Origin: DASYLJ01 sp964432595
Lineage (GTDB): Bacteria > Desulfobacterota > Binatia > DP-6
Length of the DNA stretch: 64,000 nt
Assembly (NCBI GenBank): GCA_964432595.1
Contig: CAYSOF010000030.1
Span: 9,251 to 73,250 of the forward strand
Reading direction: 5' to 3'
Position 1 is the first letter of the stretch. Each line of letters opens with the position of its first letter. The notes beneath the pieces were generated by a model. It did not search any database and had not been told where the DNA came from. It saw only the letters and a list, made by a program, of their open reading frames with translations. Shown here piece after piece: positions 7,080-14,832 of the stretch. A program made the translations under genes and the position numbers.

Positions 7080-8477
7080 TCAGCGCCGCGACGTCTCGGC
7101 CGTCTGCACGCCGTTCTTCGTCGTCCGCTTGACCGCGTACATCGCCGCGTCGGCCGCTCGGAACAGCCGCTCGGCGTCGGCGCCGTGGCGCGGGTAGGTC
7201 GCGACCCCGACGCTCGCCGTGATCGCCGTGATGTCGACGTCCATCCCGTCCGGCTGGGCGACGCCCGCGATGGCCGCACGCACGCGCTCGGCCACCTCGG
7301 CGGCGGCGTCGGTGTCCGTCGCCGGCAGCACGACGACGAACTCGTCGCCGCCGAAGCGCGCGGCGAGGTCGCCCGGCCGCAGGCACTCCGCGATCAGCCG
7401 ACCGACGGTGCTGATCGTGCGACTGCCGACGAGGTGGCCCTCGCGGTCGACCACCGCCTTCAGCGCGTCGAGGTCGAGCACCAGCAGCGACAGCGGCCCG
7501 CCGCGGCCGAGCAGCACCGGCAGCATGCGATTGAAGTGGCGCGTGTTGGACAGGCCGGTCAGGTCGTCGGTGAGCGAGGCCATCTCCACCTGCCGGTAGA
7601 GCGACGCGTGCGCGATCGCGATCGCCGCGTGGCCGGCGAACGTCCGCACCAGCCGCTCCTCGTCGTCCGTGAACGGCGACCCGTCGAGCTTGTTGATCAC
7701 CTGGATGACGCCGAGCAGGTCGTCCTTGTGCACCAGCGGGACGCAGAGCATCGTCCGCGGGACGAGCCCCGTCTGCTGCGCGAGCGACGGGTCGTGCCGT
7801 GGATCGCTGCTCGCGTCGGTGAGGCGGACCGGCGTGCGATGCCGCGCGACCCATCCCGCGATGCCGCGGCCCGCCGGCAGGCGCACACCGTCGACGACGC
7901 CGGGCTGCAGCGCGCGCGACGCGACGAACGCGAGCTCGCGTCCGTGCGGATCGTAGAGCAGCAGCACGGCCGCCTGGCTCGGCACCGCGGCGGCGACCTC
8001 GGCGAACAGCCGATCGAGCGCGCCCGCGTCGTGCGACAGCGCATCGGGATCGAGACGCGTACCGAGCGCCGCCACCGCGGCCTCGAGACGACGGCGATCC
8101 TCGTCGTCGAACGGCCGGCCGTCATAGCGGTGGCGCAGCTCGAGCGTGCCGACGGCGGCGCCGTCGCGCAGGAGGGGTACGGCGAGCGTCGCCGCGGTCG
8201 TCGTCCCACCCGGCGCCGCGGGCAGCGGCGCTTCCCCCCCGACCATCGTGTTCTCGCGCAGCGTCTCCGTCGCGGCGAACACCAGCTCGTCGCGCTGGGC
8301 GTCGTAGAGCAGCAGCGACAGCGCCTCGGCCGACGTCAGCGTCTTGATGCGTTCGAGACCGGCGCGCAGCACCTCCGGCAGGTCGAGCGTGAAGGTGAGC
8401 GCGCGGATGGTCTCGTTGAGCGCCTCCAGCTCCCGGAGCTGGCGCGCGAGTGCCGAGTCCGCGCCGGCAGCAGACAT
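7080..8477 (-). CDS. Diguanylate cyclase with two GAF domains
   Basis: A 465-aa soluble protein that should make cyclic di-GMP from GTP. There is a leading coiled-coil-like helix (residues about 5-30), a first GAF domain (about 30-140), a second GAF domain (about 150-295, with VPLVHKDDLLGVIQVIN) and a C-terminal GGDEF domain (about 305-455). The active-site loop is RFGGDEFVVV, so it looks catalytically competent. An RPGD just upstream fits the RxxD inhibitory product-binding site. There is no membrane segment, so it should sense a cytoplasmic signal. It follows the sigma-factor locus on the same strand after 51 bp and may be transcribed with it. Confidence 0.92.
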   Translation of the reverse strand: MSAAGADSALARQLRELEALNETIRALTFTLDLPEVLRAGLERIKTLTSAEALSLLLYDAQRDELVFAATETLRENTMVGGEAPLPAAPGGTTTAATLAVPLLRDGAAVGTLELRHRYDGRPFDDEDRRRLEAAVAALGTRLDPDALSHDAGALDRLFAEVAAAVPSQAAVLLLYDPHGRELAFVASRALQPGVVDGVRLPAGRGIAGWVARHRTPVRLTDASSDPRHDPSLAQQTGLVPRTMLCVPLVHKDDLLGVIQVINKLDGSPFTDDEERLVRTFAGHAAIAIAHASLYRQVEMASLTDDLTGLSNTRHFNRMLPVLLGRGGPLSLLVLDLDALKAVVDREGHLVGSRTISTVGRLIAECLRPGDLAARFGGDEFVVVLPATDTDAAAEVAERVRAAIAGVAQPDGMDVDITAITASVGVATYPRHGADAERLFRAADAAMYAVKRTTKNGVQTAETSRR

Positions 8478-8528
8478 CCCGGCGCGGTTACCACACGCGC
8501 CGGGTGCTGGCTACATGGTCCGGACCCG

Positions 8529-8855
8529 CTACTCGCTCTGGGCGAGCTCGGTCTGGACCGCGGCGATGACGCGCCGGCGCAGGCGATCGGCGTCGATGCC
8601 GAGCACGTCGCAGACGTTCTCGAAGGAGAACGGGCTCTCGCGTCCGCGGCTACGCACCCATGCGAGATCGCGCACCCGCTTGCGCGAACGGATGGGGGTG
8701 TCCGGCTCGCTGACGAGGGAGCGCAACACGTCTTCGAGCACCGCGAGCATCAGCTGCATCTCGCCGGTGAGGGGCTGCCCCCCGAGCTCTACCTGTAGGC
8801 GACTCCGCCGTGACTCGCCGGGCACCTGCCCGCGCTGTCGACGAATGCCGATCAT
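8529..8855 (-). CDS. Small conserved-looking protein coupled to an ECF sigma gene
   Basis: A 108-aa soluble protein whose ATG overlaps the sigma-factor stop by ATGA, so it should be translationally coupled to it. The N-terminus is basic, the middle is a hydrophobic helix (MQLMLAVLEDVLRSLV), and the C-terminal half has a WVRSRGRESPFSFENVCDVL motif and ends DADRLRRRVIAAVQTEL. I recall similar PFSF-xx-VCxxLG proteins from deltaproteobacterial genomes without a known function. Its position would suit a regulator of the sigma factor, but it has no membrane segment and no ZAS (HxxxCxxC) motif. Confidence 0.75.
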   Translation of the reverse strand: MIGIRRQRGQVPGESRRSRLQVELGGQPLTGEMQLMLAVLEDVLRSLVSEPDTPIRSRKRVRDLAWVRSRGRESPFSFENVCDVLGIDADRLRRRVIAAVQTELAQSE

Positions 8856-9421
8856 GCAAACGATTCCTCCACCCGTGCACCGACGAGGCGCCGCCGGAGG
8901 GCATGGCGGGCCCGGTGCAGTCTGATCTTCACTGCGTTCTCCGTGACGCCGAGCCGCGCAGCGGTCTCGGCCGTGTCGTGCTCCTGGAGGTGCCGCAGCA
9001 CCAGCACGGACCGGTGCGGCTCCGGGAGCGCATCGATGCACTGACGGACCATTGCCGCCAGCTCGCCGCCGCCGACACGCTCCTCGGCCGACGGCTCCAT
9101 CTCCGTCGGACCCTGGCCGGCGGCCACCACGTCTTCGTTCCGGCGCCGGCGGCTGCGGAGCTGCATCAGCGCGGAATTGACAACGATGCGATGGACCCAG
9201 GTGGACGCCCGGGAGCGCGCCTCGAATCCGGTCCGTCCCCGGAGCGCCGCGATGCAGGCGTCCTGGACGGCGTCGTCGGCATCGTCGTCGTCGCGCGTGA
9301 CGCGGCGGGCGACGGCGAACATGCGTTGCCGACGGTTGGTGAGTACGTCGTCGACGGCGGTCGTGTGCAGCGCCGGTACGTCGTCGAGACGCAACGCGGC
9401 GTTCTCCATCGGTCGTCCCAT
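8852..9421 (-). CDS. ECF-type RNA polymerase sigma factor (first of two)
   Basis: A 189-aa sigma70-family ECF factor. Region 2 is seen in FAVARRVTRDDDDADDAVQD (helix 2.1/2.2) and STWVHRIVVNSALMQLRSRR (2.3/2.4). Region 4 is seen in ALPEPHRSVLVLRHLQEHDT and AARLGVTENAVKIRLHRARH. The two are joined by an acidic linker (about residues 95-125). An ATG at 9409 is an alternative start. An ECF-type promoter box lies 18-43 bp upstream. The gene follows nrsF on the same strand and is coupled to the small protein downstream, so nrsF may control both sigma factors of the locus (inference). Confidence 0.93.
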   Translation of the reverse strand: MGRPMENAALRLDDVPALHTTAVDDVLTNRRQRMFAVARRVTRDDDDADDAVQDACIAALRGRTGFEARSRASTWVHRIVVNSALMQLRSRRRRNEDVVAAGQGPTEMEPSAEERVGGGELAAMVRQCIDALPEPHRSVLVLRHLQEHDTAETAARLGVTENAVKIRLHRARHALRRRLVGARVEESFA

Positions 9422-9438
9422 ACTGTTCTGACGACCAT

Positions 9439-9464
9439 TACGAGCGAGATGGGTCGCTGGTTAC
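9439..9464 (-). promoter_or_regulatory. ECF-type promoter, GTAACC-N16-CGTA
   Basis: On the minus strand GTAACC (9464 to 9459) is followed by 16 bases and CGTA (9442 to 9439), then the sigma gene start at 9421. The -35 box overlaps the nrsF stop codon. The pattern is close to the GTAACC-N16-CGAA consensus I recall for SigF/NrsF-type ECF sigma factors. A second copy lies in front of the other sigma gene (10675-10699). Confidence 0.55.
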
Positions 9465-10117
9465 ACGGGGCGCCGGCGCCAGCGGCGGAACCACCACGAG
9501 CCGAGCGCGGTGCACGCGGCGCCGGCGACGACGACCGGCAGCGCGTGCCAGACGACGACGTGCAGGAGCTCGTCGACGGGGCAGCGAAGACGCAGCAGCA
9601 GGAACGCCAGCACCGCCGCCGCGCCGCCCGCGAGCGCCCCTGCTCGCGCCGCCGACAGCGGCGCACCGCGACGCAGCGCGATGACGAGCGCCGCCCACGG
9701 GCCAGCCGCCAGGCCGAGCGCCGTCCCCGCGCACGGCGCGCCCAGCGTGACGAACGCGTCCAGGGACAGCGCCATCTGCGCCGGCTCGCGGAGCAGCAGC
9801 GCGCAGCCGAGCACCCCGCCGCCGACGAGACCGGCCACGCGTTCGCTGCCCATGCCGGGCACCGCATGGCGCAGGGCCTGCGCGGCCAGCAGCACGCCGA
9901 GGAGCGTCAGCGTGGCGAGCTCGAGCAGGAACAGGGGCTCGCGCATCCGTACCGTGAGGTCGGGACGCGGGCCCAGGATAAGGATGCCCCCGAGCGAGAT
10001 CAGCGCAATCCCCACCCACACCGTCAGCCGGCGCCCGGGCGACCACAGCCGGCGCACGGGATGCGCCTCGGCGACGAGCTGCGCGATCAGGTCGGAGCGG
10101 TCGTCGGCCGGCGCCAT
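9461..10117 (-). CDS. nrsF: NrsF-type membrane anti-sigma factor (DUF1109)
   Basis: A 218-aa integral membrane protein with about six hydrophobic segments after a short cytoplasmic N-terminus (DDRSDLIAQLVAEAHPVRRL). Segments include VWVGIALISLGGILIL, LFLLELATLTLLGVLLAAQA and AAVLAFLLLRLRC. Size, topology and position 2 bp behind an ECF sigma gene match NrsF (negative regulator of sigma F), which holds its sigma factor at the membrane. Cysteines sit in GCALLLREP, GAPCAGTA, RLRCPVDELLH and GAACTALG; in Caulobacter NrsF conserved cysteines mediate the heavy-metal response, so a redox or metal signal is plausible here. Confidence 0.85.
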   Translation of the reverse strand: MAPADDRSDLIAQLVAEAHPVRRLWSPGRRLTVWVGIALISLGGILILGPRPDLTVRMREPLFLLELATLTLLGVLLAAQALRHAVPGMGSERVAGLVGGGVLGCALLLREPAQMALSLDAFVTLGAPCAGTALGLAAGPWAALVIALRRGAPLSAARAGALAGGAAAVLAFLLLRLRCPVDELLHVVVWHALPVVVAGAACTALGSWWFRRWRRRPV

Positions 10118-10119
10118 CG

Positions 10120-10674
10120 TCAGCGGGTGCTCCCGAAGAGGGCCCGGAGGGCCTTGTACGCGCGATGCGCCCGCACCTTGAGGGCGCCGGGCGAGACGCC
10201 GGCACGGGCCGCGGCCTGGTCGACCGACAGCCCCTCCACCTGCAGCATCTCGAACGCCTCGCGCTGCGACGCGGGCAGGCCGGCGAGCGCGTGGTCGAGC
10301 GCCTGCTGGTCCGCCGCCGTCGCGTCGGCCACCTGCTCGGGCGGCTCCTCCACCAGGACCTCCCACGTCAGCCGCGCGCGCCGCCGGCGGGCGTGGTCGA
10401 TGGCCGTGTGGCGGACGATCGCGAAGAGCCACGGATCGAACGGCCGCTTCGGATCGTAGGTGTGTCGAGCGCGATGCAGATGCACGAGCGTTTCCTGATG
10501 GACGTCGGCGAGCTCCGCCGGATCGCCGATCCGCCGCCGCAGGAACGCCGCGATCATCGGACTGACGTCCTCCAGGAGGGCGCGATACGCCTCCCGGTCT
10601 CCGTGCTGAGCTGCCGCCATCAATTCAGTGCGTCGGCGGCTGCGCGCTGCAGCCTCGGCGTCCCTTCCAGGCAT
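10120..10674 (-). CDS. ECF-type sigma factor paired with NrsF
   Basis: A 184-aa ECF sigma factor of the SigF/NrsF-linked type. Region 2: PMIAAFLRRRIGDPAELADV and the DNA-melting segment PFDPWLFAIVRHTAIDHARR. Region 4: GLPASQREAFEMLQVEGLSV and AGVSPGALKVRAHRAYKALR. The frame starts with ATG 10674, but a promoter-like GTAACC...CGTA ends exactly there, so if that promoter is used the real start must be downstream, for example ATG 10620 (MAAAQHGD), which still precedes region 2. It is followed after 2 bp by nrsF, forming a sigma/anti-sigma operon. Confidence 0.93.
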   Translation of the reverse strand: MPGRDAEAAARSRRRTELMAAAQHGDREAYRALLEDVSPMIAAFLRRRIGDPAELADVHQETLVHLHRARHTYDPKRPFDPWLFAIVRHTAIDHARRRRARLTWEVLVEEPPEQVADATAADQQALDHALAGLPASQREAFEMLQVEGLSVDQAAARAGVSPGALKVRAHRAYKALRALFGSTR

Positions 10675-10699
10675 TACGACGATCGCGTCCGCCGGTTAC
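10675..10699 (-). promoter_or_regulatory. ECF-type promoter, GTAACC-N15-CGTA
   Basis: On the minus strand GTAACC (10699 to 10694) is followed by 15 bases and CGTA (10678 to 10675), directly before the annotated ATG. It resembles the box in front of the first sigma gene (same hexamer and tetramer, spacer one base shorter) and suggests positive autoregulation of the sigma/nrsF operon. Confidence 0.5.
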
Positions 10700-10892
10700 C
10701 GGCCGCACACCCTTTCCTCGCGACGGGCGCGGAAGTAAAGAGCCGTCGCGTTGACTGCCCGCCTCGCCGTGGGTACGCACGCCCGATGCACGCGGTCCGC
10801 GGCCCGGTGGCCGTCCTGCGCCCGGACCGGCTCCGGCCCGGGCTCGGCGAGACGACCGACACGGCGGATGCGCTCCCGCCCCGGAGACGCCC

Positions 10893-12095
10893 GTGAGCCT
10901 GCGCGAGGCTACGCCGCTCAATGCCGGCGTCCCGGTCGCGGCGCCGGGCGAGTTCCGCCCGCTCGATCTCGGCGCGTTCTCGGTGTGGCCGCCCGTCGTG
11001 CTGGCGCCCATGGCCGGCGTGACCAACCTGCCCTTCCGGACGCTCTGCCGCGAGTTCGGCGCGGGGCTCTACGTCTCGGAGATGATCACCACGCGCGGGT
11101 TCGTCGAGGGCAACGCGATGACGCATCTGCTGGCCAGCAGCAGCGCCGACGAGCGGCCCCGTTCCGTCCAGATCTACGGCAGCGACCCGCTCGACGTGGA
11201 GGAGGCGTCGCGCCGCCTCGCCGGCGAGGGCGTCCACCACATCGACATGAACTTCGGGTGCCCGGTGCCGAAGGTGACCCGGCACGGCGGCGGCAGCGCC
11301 ATCCCGCTCCGACCGCGGCTGATGGCGCGCCTCGTCCGCGCGGCGGTCCGCGGCGCCGGCGCCGTGCCCGTCACCATCAAGGTGCGGAAGGGCGTCGACG
11401 ACGGGCTGCTGACGTTCCGCGACTCGGGGCGCGTCGCCGAGGACGAGGGCGCGCGTGCGATCGGCCTGCACGCACGCACCGCCGCGCAGCTCTATTCGGG
11501 CGAGGCCGACTGGGACGCCATCGCCGAGCTGAAGGCGTCGGTACGGATTCCCGTCCTCGGCAACGGCGACGTGTGGGAGTGCTGGGACGCGCTCCGGCTG
11601 ATGCGCGCCACCGGCTGCGACGGCGTGATCGTCGGCCGCGGCTGCCTCCGCCGTCCGTGGCTCTTCGCCGAGCTCGCCGCGGTGTTCGACGGCCGCGAGC
11701 CCGCGCCGCAGCCGCGGCTCGGCGACATCGTCGCGCTGATGCGCCGCCACGCCGAGCTGCTCGTCGGCTTCTTCGGCCCGCTGAACGGCATGCGCCAGAT
11801 GCGCAAGTGGTGCGCCTGGTACACGACGGGGTTCCAACGCTCCGCGGCGGCGCGTGCGGCGCTCGTCCGCGTCGGCACGGTGGACGAGATGATGGACGTC
11901 CTCGCGCGCCTCGACCACGACGAGCCGTTCCCGATCCGCACGGTGCGCGGCAACCGCGTGAAGGACGGTCGCGTGCAGAAGCGCGTGCACCTGCCCGAGG
12001 GCTATCTCGATCGCCGCGACGACGACACGCCGCCGACGGCACCGCGCGATCCGATCGAACGCGCGGCGTGGGAGCGCGCGCTCGACGGCGGGTGA
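10893..12095 (+). CDS. dusB: tRNA-dihydrouridine synthase (DusB-like)
   Basis: A 400-aa FMN enzyme that reduces uridine to dihydrouridine in tRNA. The TIM barrel opens with LAPMAGVTNLPFRTLCREFG, the catalytic Cys lies in DMNFGCPVPKV (residue about 126), the phosphate/FMN segments are VTIKVRKG, GLHARTAAQLYSG, GNGDVW and IVGRGCLRRPW. A C-terminal helical tRNA-binding domain (about residues 275-370) follows. It starts at GTG 10893; translation upstream has no conserved residues. The flanking 218-bp gap towards the sigma gene holds no other gene I can support. Confidence 0.93.
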   Translation: MSLREATPLNAGVPVAAPGEFRPLDLGAFSVWPPVVLAPMAGVTNLPFRTLCREFGAGLYVSEMITTRGFVEGNAMTHLLASSSADERPRSVQIYGSDPLDVEEASRRLAGEGVHHIDMNFGCPVPKVTRHGGGSAIPLRPRLMARLVRAAVRGAGAVPVTIKVRKGVDDGLLTFRDSGRVAEDEGARAIGLHARTAAQLYSGEADWDAIAELKASVRIPVLGNGDVWECWDALRLMRATGCDGVIVGRGCLRRPWLFAELAAVFDGREPAPQPRLGDIVALMRRHAELLVGFFGPLNGMRQMRKWCAWYTTGFQRSAAARAALVRVGTVDEMMDVLARLDHDEPFPIRTVRGNRVKDGRVQKRVHLPEGYLDRRDDDTPPTAPRDPIERAAWERALDGG

Positions 12096-12160
12096 AAATT
12101 CGTCTTGCCGCCGCGTCGTGGGGATGGTACCTGGGCCGCCCCTCAGGGAAAGGACGCCTC

Positions 12161-12841
12161 GTGGGATTTCTCCAGGCCAGCAGCACCGTCGTACGATTCA
12201 TCGCGCCGCCGCCGGCGAAGCTCGATCGCGAAGCGTTCGCCGACGCGATCGCGCGCCGCACGTTCCGCGAGGTCGATGCCGAGCTCGCCGGCAACAAGCA
12301 GGCGTTCGGCTGGGTCGGCATCCACGATCCGCTCGCGACCGCGCTCACCACGGCCGACCTGTTCTTCCAGCAGTACCTCGTCGTCGGATTCCGCTACGAC
12401 AAGTGGGCGGTGCCCGCGAAGCTGCTGTGGCTCGAGCGACGTCGCGTGGAGGAGCAGCGCAAAGCGGAGCGCGGCATCCCGCGGCTCGGCGCGGCGACGC
12501 GACGCGAGATCAAGGACGAGGTCGAAGCGCGCCTGCTCGCGCGGTCGTTGCCCACGCCCCGGCTGTTCGACTGCGCGTGGAACCTCGAGACCGGGCGCGT
12601 CTTCTTCACCGGGAAGCAGAAAGCCGCGAAGGACTGCTTCGTCGGGCTGTTCCACGAGACGTTCGGCATCACGCCGATGCCGCTGATCCCGTATCTCGCC
12701 GCCGAGCACGTCGGCCTGTCGGCGCAGGCGGTCGAGCTGGTGCGCGCCGTCGAGCCCGCCAGTCTCGTGCCGTCCACCCAGGCCCCCGCGCACGAGGGCG
12801 TGCCGCATCTGGCGCTCGCGCAGCCGGAGGCCACGGCATGA
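12161..12841 (+). CDS. rdgC: RdgC-like recombination-associated protein
   Basis: A 226-aa protein related to RdgC, a ring-shaped DNA-binding protein that limits RecA loading. Recognisable stretches are FREVDAELAGNKQAFGWVGI, the basic helix REIKDEVEARLLARSLPTPR and the strand set RLFDCAWNLETGRVFFTGKQ with FHETFGITPMPLIP. It is shorter than the about 300-aa E. coli protein, as in the delta-type family. GTG 12161 was chosen because GGGAAAGGA lies just upstream; the frame is open further back to 12092. It overlaps its partner gene by ATGA. Confidence 0.8.
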   Translation: MGFLQASSTVVRFIAPPPAKLDREAFADAIARRTFREVDAELAGNKQAFGWVGIHDPLATALTTADLFFQQYLVVGFRYDKWAVPAKLLWLERRRVEEQRKAERGIPRLGAATRREIKDEVEARLLARSLPTPRLFDCAWNLETGRVFFTGKQKAAKDCFVGLFHETFGITPMPLIPYLAAEHVGLSAQAVELVRAVEPASLVPSTQAPAHEGVPHLALAQPEATA

Positions 12842-13383
12842 ACGAGGACTTCCTCAGCGTCGTCGAGACGAAGCGCTTCCTCGGCCGCGAGTTCCTCACG
12901 TGGCTCGTCCACCAGCTCGAGGAGGGCGGCGGCAAGGTCGAGTACGAGGGCGACGTCCTCGAGCTCGCGCTCGGCGACCGCGTGGTGCTGCAGGGCGGCG
13001 GTCTCGACAAGGCGCGGCTCACCGTCGTCGGCGAGGGCGACGTGCGGCCCGAGCTGGGCGCCGGGCTGCGCGGCGGCAAGCTCATGGACCGCGCCCGCAT
13101 CTCCCTGACGCGTGGCGAGCGGCGCTGGGAGCTGGTGCTCGACGGCGGTCTGCTGACCTACGACTCGCTCCGCTGTCCGACGCTCGGCGACGACGACAAG
13201 GCCATCCAGGACGACCCGCGCGCGTCCTTCGAGAACGACCTGTTCCTGCGCCTCGCCGACATGGAGGATGCGATCTCGGTCATCGACCGCCTGTTCGCCG
13301 ACTTCTGCAAGCTGCGGGGTGCGTCGTCGTGGAGCGGCCGCACGCTGCCGGCGCTGCGCGCGTGGGTCGACGGCCTGCGCTGA
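12838..13383 (+). CDS. Conserved partner protein of RdgC
   Basis: A 181-aa soluble protein starting at an ATGA overlap with rdgC, hence translationally coupled. It begins FLSVVETKRFLGREFLTWLV, which I recall next to delta-type rdgC genes, continues with beta-rich segments (ALGDRVVLQGGGLDKARLTV and ERRWELVLDGGLLTYDSLR) and ends in a helix LRLADMEDAISVIDRLFADF. No catalytic motif is evident. The conserved pairing suggests a physical or functional partner of RdgC in recombination control. Confidence 0.8.
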   Translation: MNEDFLSVVETKRFLGREFLTWLVHQLEEGGGKVEYEGDVLELALGDRVVLQGGGLDKARLTVVGEGDVRPELGAGLRGGKLMDRARISLTRGERRWELVLDGGLLTYDSLRCPTLGDDDKAIQDDPRASFENDLFLRLADMEDAISVIDRLFADFCKLRGASSWSGRTLPALRAWVDGLR

Positions 13384-13441
13384 CGACCTCCCCTGTTCTG
13401 GGGAGCACGCCCGGCCGCGCCGCGGGGTAAGGTCCGCTCGC

Positions 13442-14104
13442 ATGGCCGAGGCGCCCTACCGCATCCTGCTCGTCGAGGACGACGCCAACACCCGCGGCCG
13501 CCTCGCCGCGGCGATCGAGGCGCATCCCCAGCTCGTGCTCCTGTCGGCGGTCGGCTCGTGCGCCGAGGCGCGTGCGGCGCTCGACGCACAGACCCCCGAC
13601 GTGCTGCTCACCGACTTGGGCCTCCCCGACGGCGACGGCGCCGATCTGATCCGCGAGGTGCGGCGGCGGAAGCTGCCGACCGAGGCGATGGTGGTCACGG
13701 TCTTCGGCGACGAGCAGCACGTCGTCGCCGCGATCGAGGCCGGCGCAATGGGCTACCTGCTGAAGGACGGCTCGGCGGAGTACATCGGTAGCTCCGTGCT
13801 CGAGATGATGGACGGCGGCTCGCCGATCAGCCCGCCGATCGCGCGTTACCTGCTCCGCCGTTTCCGTCCGCCCGACGCGGGCGACGACGACACCGCGCCG
13901 CCGCGGCTCTCGGAGCGCGAGCACGAGGTGCTCACGCTCATCGTGAAGGGCTTCAGCTACGCGGAGATCGCGCGCCTCATCGGCGTCTCGGCGCACACCG
14001 TCACGACGCACGTGCGGAACATCTACCGCAAGCTCGAGGTGCACTCGCGGGGGGAGGCGGTGTACGAGGCGCTGCAGCTGGGGCTCGTCAAGATCGACGA
14101 CTGA
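13442..14104 (+). CDS. LuxR/NarL-type response regulator
   Basis: A 220-aa two-component regulator. The receiver domain (about residues 6-122) has the acidic pair EDD, the phospho-acceptor Asp in LLTDLGLPDGDG (about residue 58), the Thr in VVTVFGDE and the Lys in YLLKDGS. The C-terminal NarL-type HTH (about 150-215) reads LSEREHEVLTLIVKGFSYAE and IGVSAHTVTTHVRNIYRKLE. The usual partner is a HisKA_3 kinase, and one is encoded convergently at 14833-16674, so they likely form a system. The long hairpin element E1 starts 15 bp after the stop. Confidence 0.93.
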   Translation: MAEAPYRILLVEDDANTRGRLAAAIEAHPQLVLLSAVGSCAEARAALDAQTPDVLLTDLGLPDGDGADLIREVRRRKLPTEAMVVTVFGDEQHVVAAIEAGAMGYLLKDGSAEYIGSSVLEMMDGGSPISPPIARYLLRRFRPPDAGDDDTAPPRLSEREHEVLTLIVKGFSYAEIARLIGVSAHTVTTHVRNIYRKLEVHSRGEAVYEALQLGLVKIDD

Positions 14105-14119
14105 GTTCGCGGTGCCGGC

Positions 14120-14267
14120 GCGGGGCGGGGGCCGCGGGTCGTGGTGCGGGGGTCTCAGGCTGCGCGTGGCGCTCGCTCGGCACCACCCCGCCCCTTTCCC
14201 CGCCACGCTCACTCCCGACACGCTCGCTCCGAGACCCACGCACCACGACCCGCGGCCCCCGCCCCGC
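14120..14267. repeat. Long hairpin repeat element E1
   Basis: Two 37-base arms (14120-14156 and 14231-14267) are reverse complements with one mismatch and enclose a 74-base loop. The loop begins AGGCTGCGCGTGGCG and ends GACACGCTCGCTCC. About 64 of 71 loop bases are identical to the loop of E2 (63640-63767), whereas the arms differ in sequence and each set pairs with itself. It lies between convergent genes, so it could end transcription from both sides, but there is no T-run. No ORF of note spans it. Confidence 0.8.
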
Positions 14268-14305
14268 TTGCGTACCGGCGGGCTTCGGTCGTCGGTCTTT
14301 GCTCG

Positions 14306-14830
14306 CTACTTGCGGCGCATGCGCATCAGCGCGTCGCCGACCGGGCGGAAGGCTTTCGACATGGCGCTTTCTTCGCACGTCGCGACCGCGCGGAGCGCGT
14401 CGAGGTAGTCCGGCGGGAGGCCGTGCTCTTCGGCGCCGGCCAGGATGAGGGTCATGTAGCGGATCGACGGTTTCAGGTCGGGATCGCTCCGCTCCGAGCT
14501 CAACGAGCAGGCGCTCGTCGGCGGATCGTCGACGTCGACCAGGGACTTCACGGGAACGATCACGCGCTTGTAGTTGCCGATCAGTACGCCTTCGGTCAGC
14601 TCGATGTGCTCGAGGTCGTCCCAGGTCACCTCGAAGGCGACACCCAGGGCGCTCGCGGCGGGGTCCTGGATCAGGTTGGCGAAGGCTTCGCCGATCGGCA
14701 GCAGCGGCGGCTTGTCGAAGACCACGCGCCAGCCGGGGACGCGGACCGGGATCGCACGGGTGAAGGCGATCTGCCGACGGCCCGAGAGGGTGTCGCGCTG
14801 CATGTTCGAGCCGTAGGCGAAGTACCACAT
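14306..14830 (-). CDS. Gamma-glutamylcyclotransferase-like protein
   Basis: A 174-aa GGCT-fold protein, with the diagnostic start MWYFAYGSNM, then RVPGWRVVFDKPP, GVAFEVTWDDLEHIELTEG (the Glu of TEG fits the catalytic position) and YKRVIVPVKSL. Related enzymes release 5-oxoproline from gamma-glutamyl compounds; bacterial members are poorly characterised. The ATG lies 2 bp after the histidine-kinase stop, so it is probably cotranscribed with the kinase. The C-terminal extension ends in a basic RMRRK tail. Confidence 0.82.
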   Translation of the reverse strand: MWYFAYGSNMQRDTLSGRRQIAFTRAIPVRVPGWRVVFDKPPLLPIGEAFANLIQDPAASALGVAFEVTWDDLEHIELTEGVLIGNYKRVIVPVKSLVDVDDPPTSACSLSSERSDPDLKPSIRYMTLILAGAEEHGLPPDYLDALRAVATCEESAMSKAFRPVGDALMRMRRK

Positions 14831-14832
14831 CG

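Noticed and set aside
8486..8491. A third GTAACC on the minus strand just upstream of the GGDEF gene start.
   Set aside because: No CGTA follows at 15 or 16 bases (TGCC or CTGC instead), and the -10 would fall inside the coding region.
10675..10892. A TTGACT near 10759 upstream of the dihydrouridine synthase gene.
   Set aside because: The -10 at the right distance (TACGCA) matches only two or three positions, so I do not call a promoter.
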